A stretch of DNA of 64,000 nt from Pseudomonas fluorescens (lineage in GTDB: Bacteria > Pseudomonadota > Gammaproteobacteria > Pseudomonadales > Pseudomonadaceae), in the NCBI GenBank assembly GCA_902825215.1, contig LR782234.1:4340001-4404000 (forward strand), read 5' to 3'. Positions 27,801 to 35,747 of the stretch are shown piece after piece (position 1 is the stretch's first letter; every line of letters starts with the position of its first letter). The position numbers and the translations under genes were made by a program. Below the pieces are notes generated by a model. The model saw only the letters and a program-made list of their open reading frames with translations. It was not told where the DNA came from and made no database searches.

Positions 27801-29779
27801 AGGTCTATTCTAAAGAAGATGCTTTGGGCTTTATCAGATATCTGATTCCTTTCTTCAAGGATGAGCGATACATCAAAGTCGACGGCCGACCGCTACTCTT
27901 TGTTTATCGCCCGTCTTCGATGGAATATGTCGAAGACTATATCAATATTTGGGCAGAGGAATGTGCGGCCAACGGAATCAGCGCTCCATATGTCGTAGCA
28001 ACGCTAACCCGTGGAGCTACCGCACCGCAGAACTATGGAATGGATGCAGCCGTCGAGCGGGTACTTCAAGACTGGACGGGAGGGGCAGTTCCCGATATCA
28101 ATCACCAGAAACGACCTTACTGGCCAATTAACGGAAGCATCCTCGATTACAGTTCCGTCGCAGATCATTATCAAGAAAAAGAGCTGTGCAACGACTACAC
28201 ACTCTTCCGCTCATTGGTTCCGACCTGGGACAACACCGCACGTTACGGCACCGAGGCTTATGCTTTGGATGGCTTCACAACTTCGAAATTCCAGAATTGG
28301 CTGGAACATTTGATTGACTATTCTGAGAAGAATCTTCCGGAAGATCGGCGCTTCGTTGTGATCAACGCTTGGAACGAGTGGGCGGAAGGGGCGCACCTGG
28401 AGCCCGACACCCGCTTTGGCTACGGTTACTTGAATGCGGTAGGCAGAGCTTTAAGCAACTATAAATTCGACGACCTAGACCATGTTACGCTCGACAAAGA
28501 TACGGTTATCAACATATCTATCAGCGCTCATGCTCAAAAACGCATATCTGCCAATCGTGAATTACGCAACGCATTCTACCAATGCGTTATGAATTCCAGC
28601 ATATTCACCAAGTATACGGTAACCGTTTCAAACGACCATTTACAAGATTATCTGGACACGAACGGAATTACCGTTGAAAAGACCAGCCACATCGATTCCG
28701 GCCTGACTCTAGAGTTTAATGACATATATCTGTTCCCGGATTATTCCATTGAAAACCTTATCAAGATGTCCAGCCGACATATTGGATACAACATCTGCGC
28801 AAGCGTTAAAAACACCGAGACCTTTGCCGCCGGTGCAAAAAATAATAATGCTGAAATAAGCTTCAGTCAGCGCTCCGGCATGATATTGAAGTCAGGCCAC
28901 CGAAATGCCGGTTACAAAGAGTGTGGCATCGCACCGTGCTTCATGTTGGAGGTATCGGAACAGTCTGCTGCCAATTCACCAGAGACTGTGTCGACAATCA
29001 TACGCTTTCATAAGCAAGGCAATAAAAAGCTGCTTATAAATTGTCTGTTGTCGCTAATAACTCAAGATCGATGCCATGTTCGACCTATCCTTGCTATCCA
29101 GGATATGGCCGCGGAAGAAATTGAACTCTTGAAAGCACAATTGGCACGCTTGCCGTGGATGGATACAGCTTTCCCAGAGTTTCAATGCTATTACTCCACT
29201 CCGGAGATGCCAGATCTGCGCTCGCTCATGTTGAACGAGTCGTTAAAATCCGTCGAAGGCGGATTTGTCACATTTCTTGATTACGATGATGTGGTCTTTC
29301 CTGATGCATACAGAAAAATGGCCGATCGACTACTTGTTACAGGGAAAAATGCAACCTTCGGTCGCGTTTATTCGACTAATGTTCATTCTGACAGCGGCTT
29401 GGTTATCTCAAGAGACAGGACCTACACATACGGCCGTACTTTTGAAGACTTTCTCGATGTGAATCACGCTCCAATACACAGCTTCATGCTAAATATCGAC
29501 AAATGCAATACAGCGGCAATCGAGTACTTCAGCGACATGAAGTATATGGAAGACTATTACCTGACATTGCAGCTTTTCACCGAGCGGGATACGGATTGGA
29601 AATCGCTTGATACAGATATGTTTATCGGTGACTACATTCATCGCATCGATAGCGAGGACAGCAACACCCTTGCGGTTACCGACAAGGATGAGCGCCAGTC
29701 ACTTTTGAACAGTGAGCCGTATCTGCTTTCAGAAGAACGTGTCAAGGCATTGCGCTCACGTATCAGACAGTTGCAGTAA
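24842..29779 (+). CDS. Giant sulfotransferase/RgpF/WbsX/glycosyltransferase fusion protein
   Basis: 1645-residue cytoplasmic multidomain protein. Residues about 10-230: sulfotransferase-like fold with 5'-PSB loop GMHRCGTS and a 3'-phosphate motif FRNPGNAARSLAAR. About 305-385: coiled coil. About 427-500: two repeats of the form YLxxYxDVxxxxxNPLxHYxxxGxxEGR. About 599-800: RgpF-like rhamnan-synthesis domain (VHLHFFYEDMGEI, GRDIAPFI, HFHTKKSPH). About 857-1200: WbsX/GH99-like domain (YYLPQFSPN, WANENWTRRWDG, NAWNEWAEGAHLEPD). About 1250-1645: region with a GT-A-like strand TFLDYDDVVFPD. The ATG at 24842 follows the wzt stop by four bases; a GTG at 24809 would overlap wzt. It probably builds or caps the exported glycan; each activity is inference. 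Confidence 0.9.
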   Translation: MMNTPLSSKKIIVVLGMHRCGTSVITRALSTLGVDLGNHLMPASGGNNDKGFWEDVDFNELNIELLKTLGHDWHSLAPVSPEEWLNPVLDQFRAKAKQIIANKFQATDCFGVKDPRMARTMPFWINVFDEIGLEASYIIAFRNPGNAARSLAARDGFELEKGYFLWQEHMLLSLKYSEGAQRVIVDYDLMLKNPNDQIKRIASKLGLSYDESHPALKEFLEHFLEKDLRHHKVGLDDLIDDKSATASLVRLSQLIASLASERIADDAKVKDTINASFIELFENYPAYKLMNILDQRSTELLKAHWGKDLHINQQMEERASLMETISALEHQAESANSLNEIQQSRITELEARVSAELKQQHELRLLLDDHASQINTLLQTTQRFSSGKFLLKTLARLIAKRALALNTVSEERIRARIFKLGLLDEEFYLNTYKDIQSAKLDAMDHYLNHGWQEGRDPSPHFSTSYYLEAYEDVQRTGVNPLVHYVRHGHKEGRSIFDISGHRYKFERTSPRKSKYVTLARLLLDEPALLGRFLDEAKRSGVRQAIALSKSRIQREYRQPATIAQKHDTASLMEYGVYKVVPFNLNPYLQDMPVMIARKVAVHLHFFYEDMGEICAKYLKNIPVEFDLFVSVQPGTDVERVKNFFIEQLPLTGGVFVEHSQNRGRDIAPFICLFGSKLETYDYVGHFHTKKSPHREDLNEWFDALMTTLCGEPKQIAQILKLLEGDAKVVYAAGNQVVPGDDGWSENKDIAGEILERYTDLDIANFPFVEFPQGTMFWAKTESIRDYLLLPLKYEDFPAEPILPDATLAHALERLLLIFTTKIAGRNYRIESPSLSTVPLTYYEEQKDYSTSVVHDTIKVLAYYLPQFSPNPENDEWHGKGFTEWHKVRSANPLFQGHYQQHVPHADIGYYSLESHHHMAVQAAQMEKAGVHGMIFYHYWFSGKLILEKPAQMLLEHPEINMPFSFCWANENWTRRWDGNEQEILLGQVYSKEDALGFIRYLIPFFKDERYIKVDGRPLLFVYRPSSMEYVEDYINIWAEECAANGISAPYVVATLTRGATAPQNYGMDAAVERVLQDWTGGAVPDINHQKRPYWPINGSILDYSSVADHYQEKELCNDYTLFRSLVPTWDNTARYGTEAYALDGFTTSKFQNWLEHLIDYSEKNLPEDRRFVVINAWNEWAEGAHLEPDTRFGYGYLNAVGRALSNYKFDDLDHVTLDKDTVINISISAHAQKRISANRELRNAFYQCVMNSSIFTKYTVTVSNDHLQDYLDTNGITVEKTSHIDSGLTLEFNDIYLFPDYSIENLIKMSSRHIGYNICASVKNTETFAAGAKNNNAEISFSQRSGMILKSGHRNAGYKECGIAPCFMLEVSEQSAANSPETVSTIIRFHKQGNKKLLINCLLSLITQDRCHVRPILAIQDMAAEEIELLKAQLARLPWMDTAFPEFQCYYSTPEMPDLRSLMLNESLKSVEGGFVTFLDYDDVVFPDAYRKMADRLLVTGKNATFGRVYSTNVHSDSGLVISRDRTYTYGRTFEDFLDVNHAPIHSFMLNIDKCNTAAIEYFSDMKYMEDYYLTLQLFTERDTDWKSLDTDMFIGDYIHRIDSEDSNTLAVTDKDERQSLLNSEPYLLSEERVKALRSRIRQLQ

Positions 29780-29786
29780 TATCAGG

Positions 29787-29849
29787 AAACGCCCTTATAC
29801 TGGATCTCGGAACAGCATCTGAACGAGAATACAGTAGAGGGCGTTTTTG
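29787..29849 (+). terminator. Long hairpin terminator after the giant gene
   Basis: AACGCCCTtatACTG (from 29788) pairs with CAGTagaGGGCGTT (to 29846), with a further TCTCG/CGAGA stem inside, followed by TTTTT. It separates the wzm-wzt-giant unit from cysC. Confidence 0.75.
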
Positions 29850-29938
29850 CTTTAATCAAGCGTCTTTATTGCTCTGCTTCATACTGATATGCTCTCGTTT
29901 TTTAGCATTTCGTTTTTTGTTCACGACCAGAGGTAGAG

Positions 29939-30532
29939 ATGAACACTGACCTCGTGTTCCACCCCACCGCCGTCACTCCGTCGGTCAGGGCCGCAGCAAA
30001 AGCACAGACGCCCATCGTCATTTGGTTTACAGGTCTCAGTGGTGCTGGCAAGTCAACCATCGCCAATGGACTGGAGCAGGCATTACTGGGGAAGGGTCGT
30101 CATACTTTTCTTCTAGATGGTGACAACGTTCGCCTCGGCCTATGCCGTGACTTAGGCTTTAGTGACCAGGACAGAGAGGAGAACATTCGCCGCATCGCTG
30201 AAGTTTCGAAGCTGTTTCTTGATTCGGGCCTTATCACCATCGCCTCCTTCATCTCTCCTTTCCGCCAAGACAGGAGTATCGCTAGAGACATCATTGGCCG
30301 TGATTCTTTCATAGAGGTGTTTATTGACGCACCTTTGCTGGAGTGTGAAAAACGCGACCCCAAAGGCCTGTATAAAAAAGCCCGTGCCGGCTTTATTAAA
30401 AACTTCACCGGCATCGACTCTCTTTATGAAGAACCTTTATCACCCGACATCCACATTGATACGTTCAAAAATAACATCGAACAATCGGTACAGATTATTA
30501 TGGATCACCTAGAGCAACGGGTACTGCGATGA
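29939..30532 (+). CDS. cysC: Stand-alone adenylyl-sulfate (APS) kinase
   Basis: 197-residue APS kinase, making PAPS, the sulfate donor, from APS and ATP. Walker A GLSGAGKST is at residues 32-40, followed by the family motifs LDGDNVRLGLCRDLGFSDQ and FISPFRQDRSIARDI, and the PKGLYKKARAG lid region. In Pseudomonas the assimilatory enzyme is usually fused to CysN, so a separate cysC in a glycan locus points to a dedicated PAPS supply, most simply for the sulfotransferase domain encoded just upstream. AGAGGTAGAG precedes the ATG. It overlaps the next gene by four bases (ATGA). Confidence 0.94.
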   Translation: MNTDLVFHPTAVTPSVRAAAKAQTPIVIWFTGLSGAGKSTIANGLEQALLGKGRHTFLLDGDNVRLGLCRDLGFSDQDREENIRRIAEVSKLFLDSGLITIASFISPFRQDRSIARDIIGRDSFIEVFIDAPLLECEKRDPKGLYKKARAGFIKNFTGIDSLYEEPLSPDIHIDTFKNNIEQSVQIIMDHLEQRVLR

Positions 30533-31902
30533 AGACTGTTGTCATTGTTGGTGCCGGATTTAGTGGGGCTGTTCTAGCCGCCCAGCTTCTGAACCTGCAC
30601 ATCAATGATGTGCACCTAGTCTTAATAAATCGCTCCGGACCAATGGGGCGTGGACTGGCTTATGGTACCAATAGCGCAGCCCATCTTCTAAATGTTCCTG
30701 CCGGCAACATGAGTGCTTACGCTGAACAATCCGATCACTTTCTGAATTACTGTAATTCTAAAGGGCTCAACGTCACTGCCTCTTCATTTGTACCCCGCCA
30801 AGTCTACGGCGAGTATCTAAGCGACATTCTAAAACAAGCAGAAGAAAAAAGCGGCGGAGGGATGTCTTTTCAGCAAATAAGCGCTGAAGTCTTGGGCATT
30901 CGATATCAAGATGATCAATTCGAAATTACGGTAAAAGATGGCATTCGCCTGCATGCAGCACATGCTGTTTTAGCGCTGGGTAACTTCTCTCCTGCGGTCC
31001 CTCATGAATTGAAAGCACTTCAGGGCTCCTGTTACTATATTCAGGATCCTTGGGCAGCTCAAATAAATCAGAAGCCACTTGAACCGAATGAATCAGTTCT
31101 TCTAATCGGAACCGGGCTAACTGCTTTAGACACCGCTACAAGATTGTTGCAGCAAGGGCACTTGGGTTCAATTTACATGCTTTCGAGGAGAGGGCTATTG
31201 CCTTTACCCCATCGTAGAGGCAGTCGTCAGGCAGCGCTGGATTACCCTGTCCAAGAAGACTTATTGCAGAGTCACCCTTCTGTGTTGAATTACTCCCGCA
31301 TTCTCAGAGGTATAATTAAACGCACAAAATGTGATTGGAGAGATGTGATTGCGGCTATACGCCCCATCACCGATAAACTTTGGTTACGCTTGAACCGTTG
31401 TGAACGCAGTCGTTTTTTAAGGCATATACAACCTTATTGGGATATCCATCGACATCGGGTCGCCCCTGACTCTTTCGATGTATTCAAAGCTTCCTGCGCC
31501 AGCCGTCAGGTTAAACCTTTTGCAGGGCGCATACAGAGTTTTTCAATTTCCGACGATCATCTCTCGCTACTTATAAAACCTCGTAGTTCTGAATCGGTGA
31601 TCGAAATCGACGTACATAGAATTATTAATTGTACCGGACCAAACACCAATCTTGAGCTGGTCAACGAACCGTTGATAAATCAACTCAAGGGTTCCAATCT
31701 GGCACTTCAGGACGAGCATAAGTTAGGTCTACTCGTCAATGATGATCTCACACTCGAAAACGAACTACCAGAAGGTGGCGCTTCATTAAGCTATATTGGC
31801 CCTATGCTGAAGGCGAAATACTGGGAGGCAACTGCAGTTCCAGAACTCCGCAAATATGCTGCCGAACTCGCTGCGTCTATCGCACACCGACTAAAACACT
31901 AA
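30529..31902 (+). CDS. FAD/NAD(P)-binding protein (YdhS-like, COG4529 type)
   Basis: 457-residue flavoprotein-like enzyme. The N-terminal Rossmann motif VIVGAGFSGAVLAAQL (residues 4-19) is followed by the family stretch MGRGLAYGTNSAAHLLNVPAG; a second dinucleotide motif, LLIGTGLTALDTATRL, lies near residue 190. This fits the uncharacterised FAD-NAD(P)-binding (YdhS-like) family; substrate unknown. It is translationally coupled to cysC by an ATGA overlap, so it may act in the same sulfur or sugar modification, and overlaps the convergent wbpL-type gene by four bases. Confidence 0.85.
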   Translation: MKTVVIVGAGFSGAVLAAQLLNLHINDVHLVLINRSGPMGRGLAYGTNSAAHLLNVPAGNMSAYAEQSDHFLNYCNSKGLNVTASSFVPRQVYGEYLSDILKQAEEKSGGGMSFQQISAEVLGIRYQDDQFEITVKDGIRLHAAHAVLALGNFSPAVPHELKALQGSCYYIQDPWAAQINQKPLEPNESVLLIGTGLTALDTATRLLQQGHLGSIYMLSRRGLLPLPHRRGSRQAALDYPVQEDLLQSHPSVLNYSRILRGIIKRTKCDWRDVIAAIRPITDKLWLRLNRCERSRFLRHIQPYWDIHRHRVAPDSFDVFKASCASRQVKPFAGRIQSFSISDDHLSLLIKPRSSESVIEIDVHRIINCTGPNTNLELVNEPLINQLKGSNLALQDEHKLGLLVNDDLTLENELPEGGASLSYIGPMLKAKYWEATAVPELRKYAAELAASIAHRLKH

Positions 31903-32918
31903 CACTTGTCCGGTAGCATACGTCCCGCTCTGAGCCTGAATACCAAATAACATAAGGGGGAATAGGCAAGGAGCATACCCAGAAAAGGCTCTAACCCTTT
32001 GGCAACAGCTATTGCTAATGGGAACAGCCACAGAATATTAATAGCCAATATATAACCAGTCGTATGTTTATGGCTTTCAAGCTTTATTGCTGCGTGCTGA
32101 TATGCGTGGGAGCGATGTGCTTGATAAATTTTCTCTCCTCGCAGGAGACGTTGTAACAGTGTCCAGGTTGCATCCGTAATAAAGGCAGCCAGAAGTATAA
32201 TCCAACTCCAAAATAACGCTGGCGAGGCTGCAGCACCCAATATGCTCAAGCCCCCGAGGATGATTCCAAGGAAACCGCTGCCGGCATCCCCCATGAAAAT
32301 CCTCGCGGGTGGGAAGTTCCACCATAAGAAGCCCGCAGTTGAACAAGCGAGAAGCAGTGGACCCCATATCAGACTTGGCGTTCCTGCGAACCAATAAATC
32401 AGGCACATACCCAAACAAACACTGATCGCCTCAACGCTCGCGAGTCCGTCAATACCATCCATAAAATTATATAAATTCAACATCCAGACTAAATAACAGA
32501 GCGCGAACGCTGTAGTCAGCATTCCCGACTGAATCGTAATTCCAAGTAATTGCAGTGACGGAAATCCGCTCATCCAGTACAACAGCCATGCTGCAGCAGT
32601 GAAATGCCCAACCAGCCGCCATCTGGCAGCTATATGCCCATGATCATCAGCGAATCCCAGAACGGCTACGATCGTACCGGCACCCAGAAGCGCACCGAGC
32701 ACCTCCAAGCTCATAACACCCATGCCACTCAAAAACATCAGGCCGGATACAAAGGTAAGCACAATAGCGACGCCGCCACCTCGGGGCGTAGGAATACAAT
32801 GCGAACTTCGCTCATTTGGAATATCAATCAAACTTTTGGCTAGTGCATACTTTCGCAAAAACAAAGTAAGAACCCAAGAGGTGACGCAGCAGACCGGTAT
32901 CAACCACAAAGCGATCAT
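31899..32918 (-). CDS. wbpL: WecA/WbpL-type undecaprenyl-phosphate glycosyl-1-phosphate transferase
   Basis: 339-residue integral membrane enzyme of the MraY/WecA family with about eleven helices. The signature segments are present: PTPRGGG, FADDHGH, NLYNFMDGIDGLA and FMGDAGSGFLG. It would attach the first sugar-1-phosphate (in Pseudomonas WbpL usually FucNAc or QuiNAc, in line with the WbpM gene here) to undecaprenyl phosphate, starting O-chain synthesis. Its ATG overlaps the stop of the epimerase gene (ATGA), showing translational coupling. It is the last gene of the minus-strand unit. Confidence 0.93.
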   Translation of the reverse strand: MIALWLIPVCCVTSWVLTLFLRKYALAKSLIDIPNERSSHCIPTPRGGGVAIVLTFVSGLMFLSGMGVMSLEVLGALLGAGTIVAVLGFADDHGHIAARWRLVGHFTAAAWLLYWMSGFPSLQLLGITIQSGMLTTAFALCYLVWMLNLYNFMDGIDGLASVEAISVCLGMCLIYWFAGTPSLIWGPLLLACSTAGFLWWNFPPARIFMGDAGSGFLGIILGGLSILGAAASPALFWSWIILLAAFITDATWTLLQRLLRGEKIYQAHRSHAYQHAAIKLESHKHTTGYILAINILWLFPLAIAVAKGLEPFLGMLLAYSPLCYLVFRLRAGRMLPDKC

Positions 32919-33877
32919 TTGGTAGTATGTTCCTGATAATACTTGGCTGTACGACGAAAGGTCTTATCCATATCGGATGATGGCATCCACCCCAACAGTA
33001 TTTGATTCTTTTCAATATCAATCTGTAGCGATCCCAGCAGTCTGTCAGCGATGCCTCGCCTTCCCAAAAGCTTTGCTACCCACTGGAGAATATGTTGAGG
33101 CACTGGTATCAGTCGAGATGGTTTTCCAAGCGAGCACGAAAGAAGATATAACAATTCGGAAGTGGAAAGGTCCACGCCGTCCCCAGCAAGGAATACTTGA
33201 TTGCTCGCTGAAGGATGATCAATACAAGTGATTATCAAGTTGACCAGATTATCGATTGATACCAGGCTGCGCTTGTTATTAATCCCCCCTAAAGGTAAAG
33301 GCACGCCTCTATCAAGCCACCTTAGCATGTTTTGAAAGTTTGCCTTCACGCCAGGCCCATAAACAAGTGGAGGCCGAATGATTACAACCTCCAAGCCTGT
33401 CTCATGAGCCAACTCTCTCAACGATTCTTCCGCCTCGAACTTGGAAACACCGTAAGCATCAGAAGGATTCGGAAGATCATCAGCCCGAAAGCGCTGCCCA
33501 GCAGAAGTTTGCTCACCATTTACTTTGATTGAACTGATAAATATGAATCGTTTCACTCCCGATGATACTGCACTTCGAGCCAAACGAAGCGTACCTTCTA
33601 CGTTTACCTTGCGAAATGAATCAAGAGCCTGCGCAGCAATATCGTTCATGACATGAACACGCGCAGCGGTATGTATAACAACATCTATATCAGTCAAATC
33701 AGGCAATTGCTCAGGCTGAGTCAAATCAAATTTAACCACTGGACACATCCCTGGTAGCCGGGAATTGCCACGCAGTGCTGCAACAGGCTGGAAGGTTTGG
33801 TCCACTAATAATTTGAAGACCACCGCCTCGCCGACAAATCCATTCGCACCGGTTACCAGTACTCTCGGGACGGTCAT
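32915..33877 (-). CDS. NAD-dependent sugar epimerase/dehydratase (WbpV-like)
   Basis: 320-residue extended SDR. TGANGFVG near residues 8-15 binds NAD; the catalytic section has FISSIKVNGE and a Tyr-x3-Lys in DAYGVSKFEAE; the C-terminal part fits the UDP-sugar C4-reductase/epimerase group that pairs with WbpL. Such enzymes (WbpV-like) reduce the WbpM product to give UDP-D-FucNAc or UDP-D-QuiNAc. The ATG at 33877 overlaps the preceding glycosyltransferase stop by one base (TAATG). The exact sugar is inference. Confidence 0.88.
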   Translation of the reverse strand: MTVPRVLVTGANGFVGEAVVFKLLVDQTFQPVAALRGNSRLPGMCPVVKFDLTQPEQLPDLTDIDVVIHTAARVHVMNDIAAQALDSFRKVNVEGTLRLARSAVSSGVKRFIFISSIKVNGEQTSAGQRFRADDLPNPSDAYGVSKFEAEESLRELAHETGLEVVIIRPPLVYGPGVKANFQNMLRWLDRGVPLPLGGINNKRSLVSIDNLVNLIITCIDHPSASNQVFLAGDGVDLSTSELLYLLSCSLGKPSRLIPVPQHILQWVAKLLGRRGIADRLLGSLQIDIEKNQILLGWMPSSDMDKTFRRTAKYYQEHTTK

Positions 33878-34800
33878 TATTTCTTCCCCCCACCGATCAA
33901 CGCGGTCAACCAACAAATGCAGAAGAAAAAGAACTTATCGCGCACTCGCCGTCGACACTTCCATGCACTAAAGGACAACTTTAACAACTCCGCTCGTCGC
34001 AAATTAAGCCAGCCGCTTATGAACGGATCACTTTCGAGTTTAAGCAACTTGCATATTAGTTGAACCTGTTTGAACCACCAGCCATCATGAATTATTTTGT
34101 ATCGAGCTATAAGCGATCGCAACCCTTTATTTGCACCGATCTGATTATTCTCGTGCTGCCTGTAACTCATGGACGGCTCTGGATCGATAAACCAGCGGTA
34201 TCCATTGCGTCGAGCGAACGCATAACAATACCAATCGTGTAGCGTTACAGCTTGCAGATATCGCCAGTTAGTCCTGATTGACTGTTTGAAGTCCGCGGCG
34301 AGCTTTCTGCACATTACATAAGTGCACCCGGGCCCCGCAGCTTCGAAAACATAATCCCAGCTAACTTGAGGCTGAGCCTTATTTAACAGGTGACGTTGGC
34401 CATCAGACCAAAATGCAGTCACGTTGCTGGAGTAAGCGTCAACCTGAAGGGTTTGAATAGCGGAAACAGCGCGGCTGAGTTTATTTTGAAACCAGATGTC
34501 GTCCTGATCTGCAAATGCAACGAAATCATAGGAATCAAGCGGAACATCCCGTATCAGGCGGAAAAAATTACCTGAAGCACCGCCGAAACTACCGACCATT
34601 GGTAGTAAAACTACCTGCGAATGCCTGGCAGCACAATTTTCACACCAGGCTTCTGTGCCGTCACTGGAAGGGTCGACACTGATGAATACGGTTACGTCCA
34701 CTGCAGCCTGAGACAGGATCGAAGTGATCTGTTCCTCGATCCAAAGCATGCCATTATACGCAGCTAGTAAAACTGCAATCCTTGGATATTCTGCTGGCAT
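33877..34800 (-). CDS. Family 2 glycosyltransferase (rhamnosyltransferase-like)
   Basis: 307-residue GT-A enzyme: IAVLLAAYNGMLWIEEQITS, SVDPSSDGTEA, FADQDDIWFQNKL and the late SYRQHENNQIGAN motif typical of dTDP-rhamnosyltransferases. Its placement after rmlBDA supports rhamnose transfer. The ATG at 34800 (MPAEYPR) is chosen because it leads directly into the first strand; a GTG at 34851, six bases after the rmlA stop, would add 17 residues and cannot be excluded, as neither has a strong ribosome-binding site. Confidence 0.85.
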   Translation of the reverse strand: MPAEYPRIAVLLAAYNGMLWIEEQITSILSQAAVDVTVFISVDPSSDGTEAWCENCAARHSQVVLLPMVGSFGGASGNFFRLIRDVPLDSYDFVAFADQDDIWFQNKLSRAVSAIQTLQVDAYSSNVTAFWSDGQRHLLNKAQPQVSWDYVFEAAGPGCTYVMCRKLAADFKQSIRTNWRYLQAVTLHDWYCYAFARRNGYRWFIDPEPSMSYRQHENNQIGANKGLRSLIARYKIIHDGWWFKQVQLICKLLKLESDPFISGWLNLRRAELLKLSFSAWKCRRRVRDKFFFFCICWLTALIGGGKK

Positions 34801-34856
34801 GCCGTCTCTGCTTACATCGTTAAAACATGATCGCCCAAAAGTCTCGAGCACTGCGG

Positions 34857-35747
34857 TCAGTGGGAATCAGAGTCCAGAATTTTCTTCAAATACTGACCAT
34901 ACCCAGTCTTCTTCAGCGAATCAGCTTGAGCCGCCACTTGCTCGGCGGTGATCCAGCCATTGTGATAAGCAATTTCTTCAAGGCAAGCCACTTTCAATCC
35001 TTGGCGCTGTTCAATCGTATGAACGAAATGACTGGCCTCAAGCAATGAATCGTGTGTCCCTGTATCCAGCCAGGCGAATCCGCGGCCGAGCATTTCTACG
35101 TTGAGTTCTTTCTGTTCAAGATAGGCGCGATTGATATCAGTAATTTCCAGTTCGCCGCGCTCGGAAGGCTTGATGCTTTTAGCGATGTCGATCACTTGAT
35201 TGTCATAGAAGTAAAGACCGGTTACAGCGTAGTTCGATTTAGGCTTCGATGGCTTTTCTTCAATGCTCAGCGCACGCCCGGTTGCATCGAACTCAACGAC
35301 ACCGAATCTTTCCGGGTCGGAGACGTGGTAGCCGAAAACAGTTGCACCCGACTTCTGCGAACCCGCAGAGCGCAGATTTTCGGAGAAGTGGTGGCCGTAG
35401 AAAATGTTGTCACCGAGAATAAGACAGCAAGGGTCATTCCCGATGAACTCTTCACCAATAATGAAAGCCTGCGCCAAACCGTCAGGGCTAGGCTGTACGG
35501 CGTAACTCAGTTTTATCCCGTAAGTGCTGCCATCCCCCAGGAGTTTGCGAAAGCATGGAAGATCCTCCGGTGTAGAGATGACCAAAATCTCACGCATCCC
35601 CGCCAACATCAAAACCGACAGCGGATAAAAAATCATCGGTTTGTCATAGATCGGCAGCATTTGCTTGGAAACACCAAGCGTGAGTGGGTGTAAGCGAGTA
35701 CCCGAGCCACCGGCGAGGATGATGCCTTTACGATTTGTCGTGGTCAT
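34857..35747 (-). CDS. rmlA: Glucose-1-phosphate thymidylyltransferase
   Basis: 296-residue nucleotidyltransferase, making dTDP-glucose from dTTP and glucose-1-phosphate, the first step of dTDP-L-rhamnose synthesis. The nucleotide loop GGSGTRLHPLTLGVSKQMLP is complete, with the substrate segments YAVQPSPDGLAQAF and LGDNIFYGH. Length is normal. Its ATG overlaps the rmlD stop (ATGA). It is followed by a glycosyltransferase gene rather than rmlC. Confidence 0.96.
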   Translation of the reverse strand: MTTTNRKGIILAGGSGTRLHPLTLGVSKQMLPIYDKPMIFYPLSVLMLAGMREILVISTPEDLPCFRKLLGDGSTYGIKLSYAVQPSPDGLAQAFIIGEEFIGNDPCCLILGDNIFYGHHFSENLRSAGSQKSGATVFGYHVSDPERFGVVEFDATGRALSIEEKPSKPKSNYAVTGLYFYDNQVIDIAKSIKPSERGELEITDINRAYLEQKELNVEMLGRGFAWLDTGTHDSLLEASHFVHTIEQRQGLKVACLEEIAYHNGWITAEQVAAQADSLKKTGYGQYLKKILDSDSH

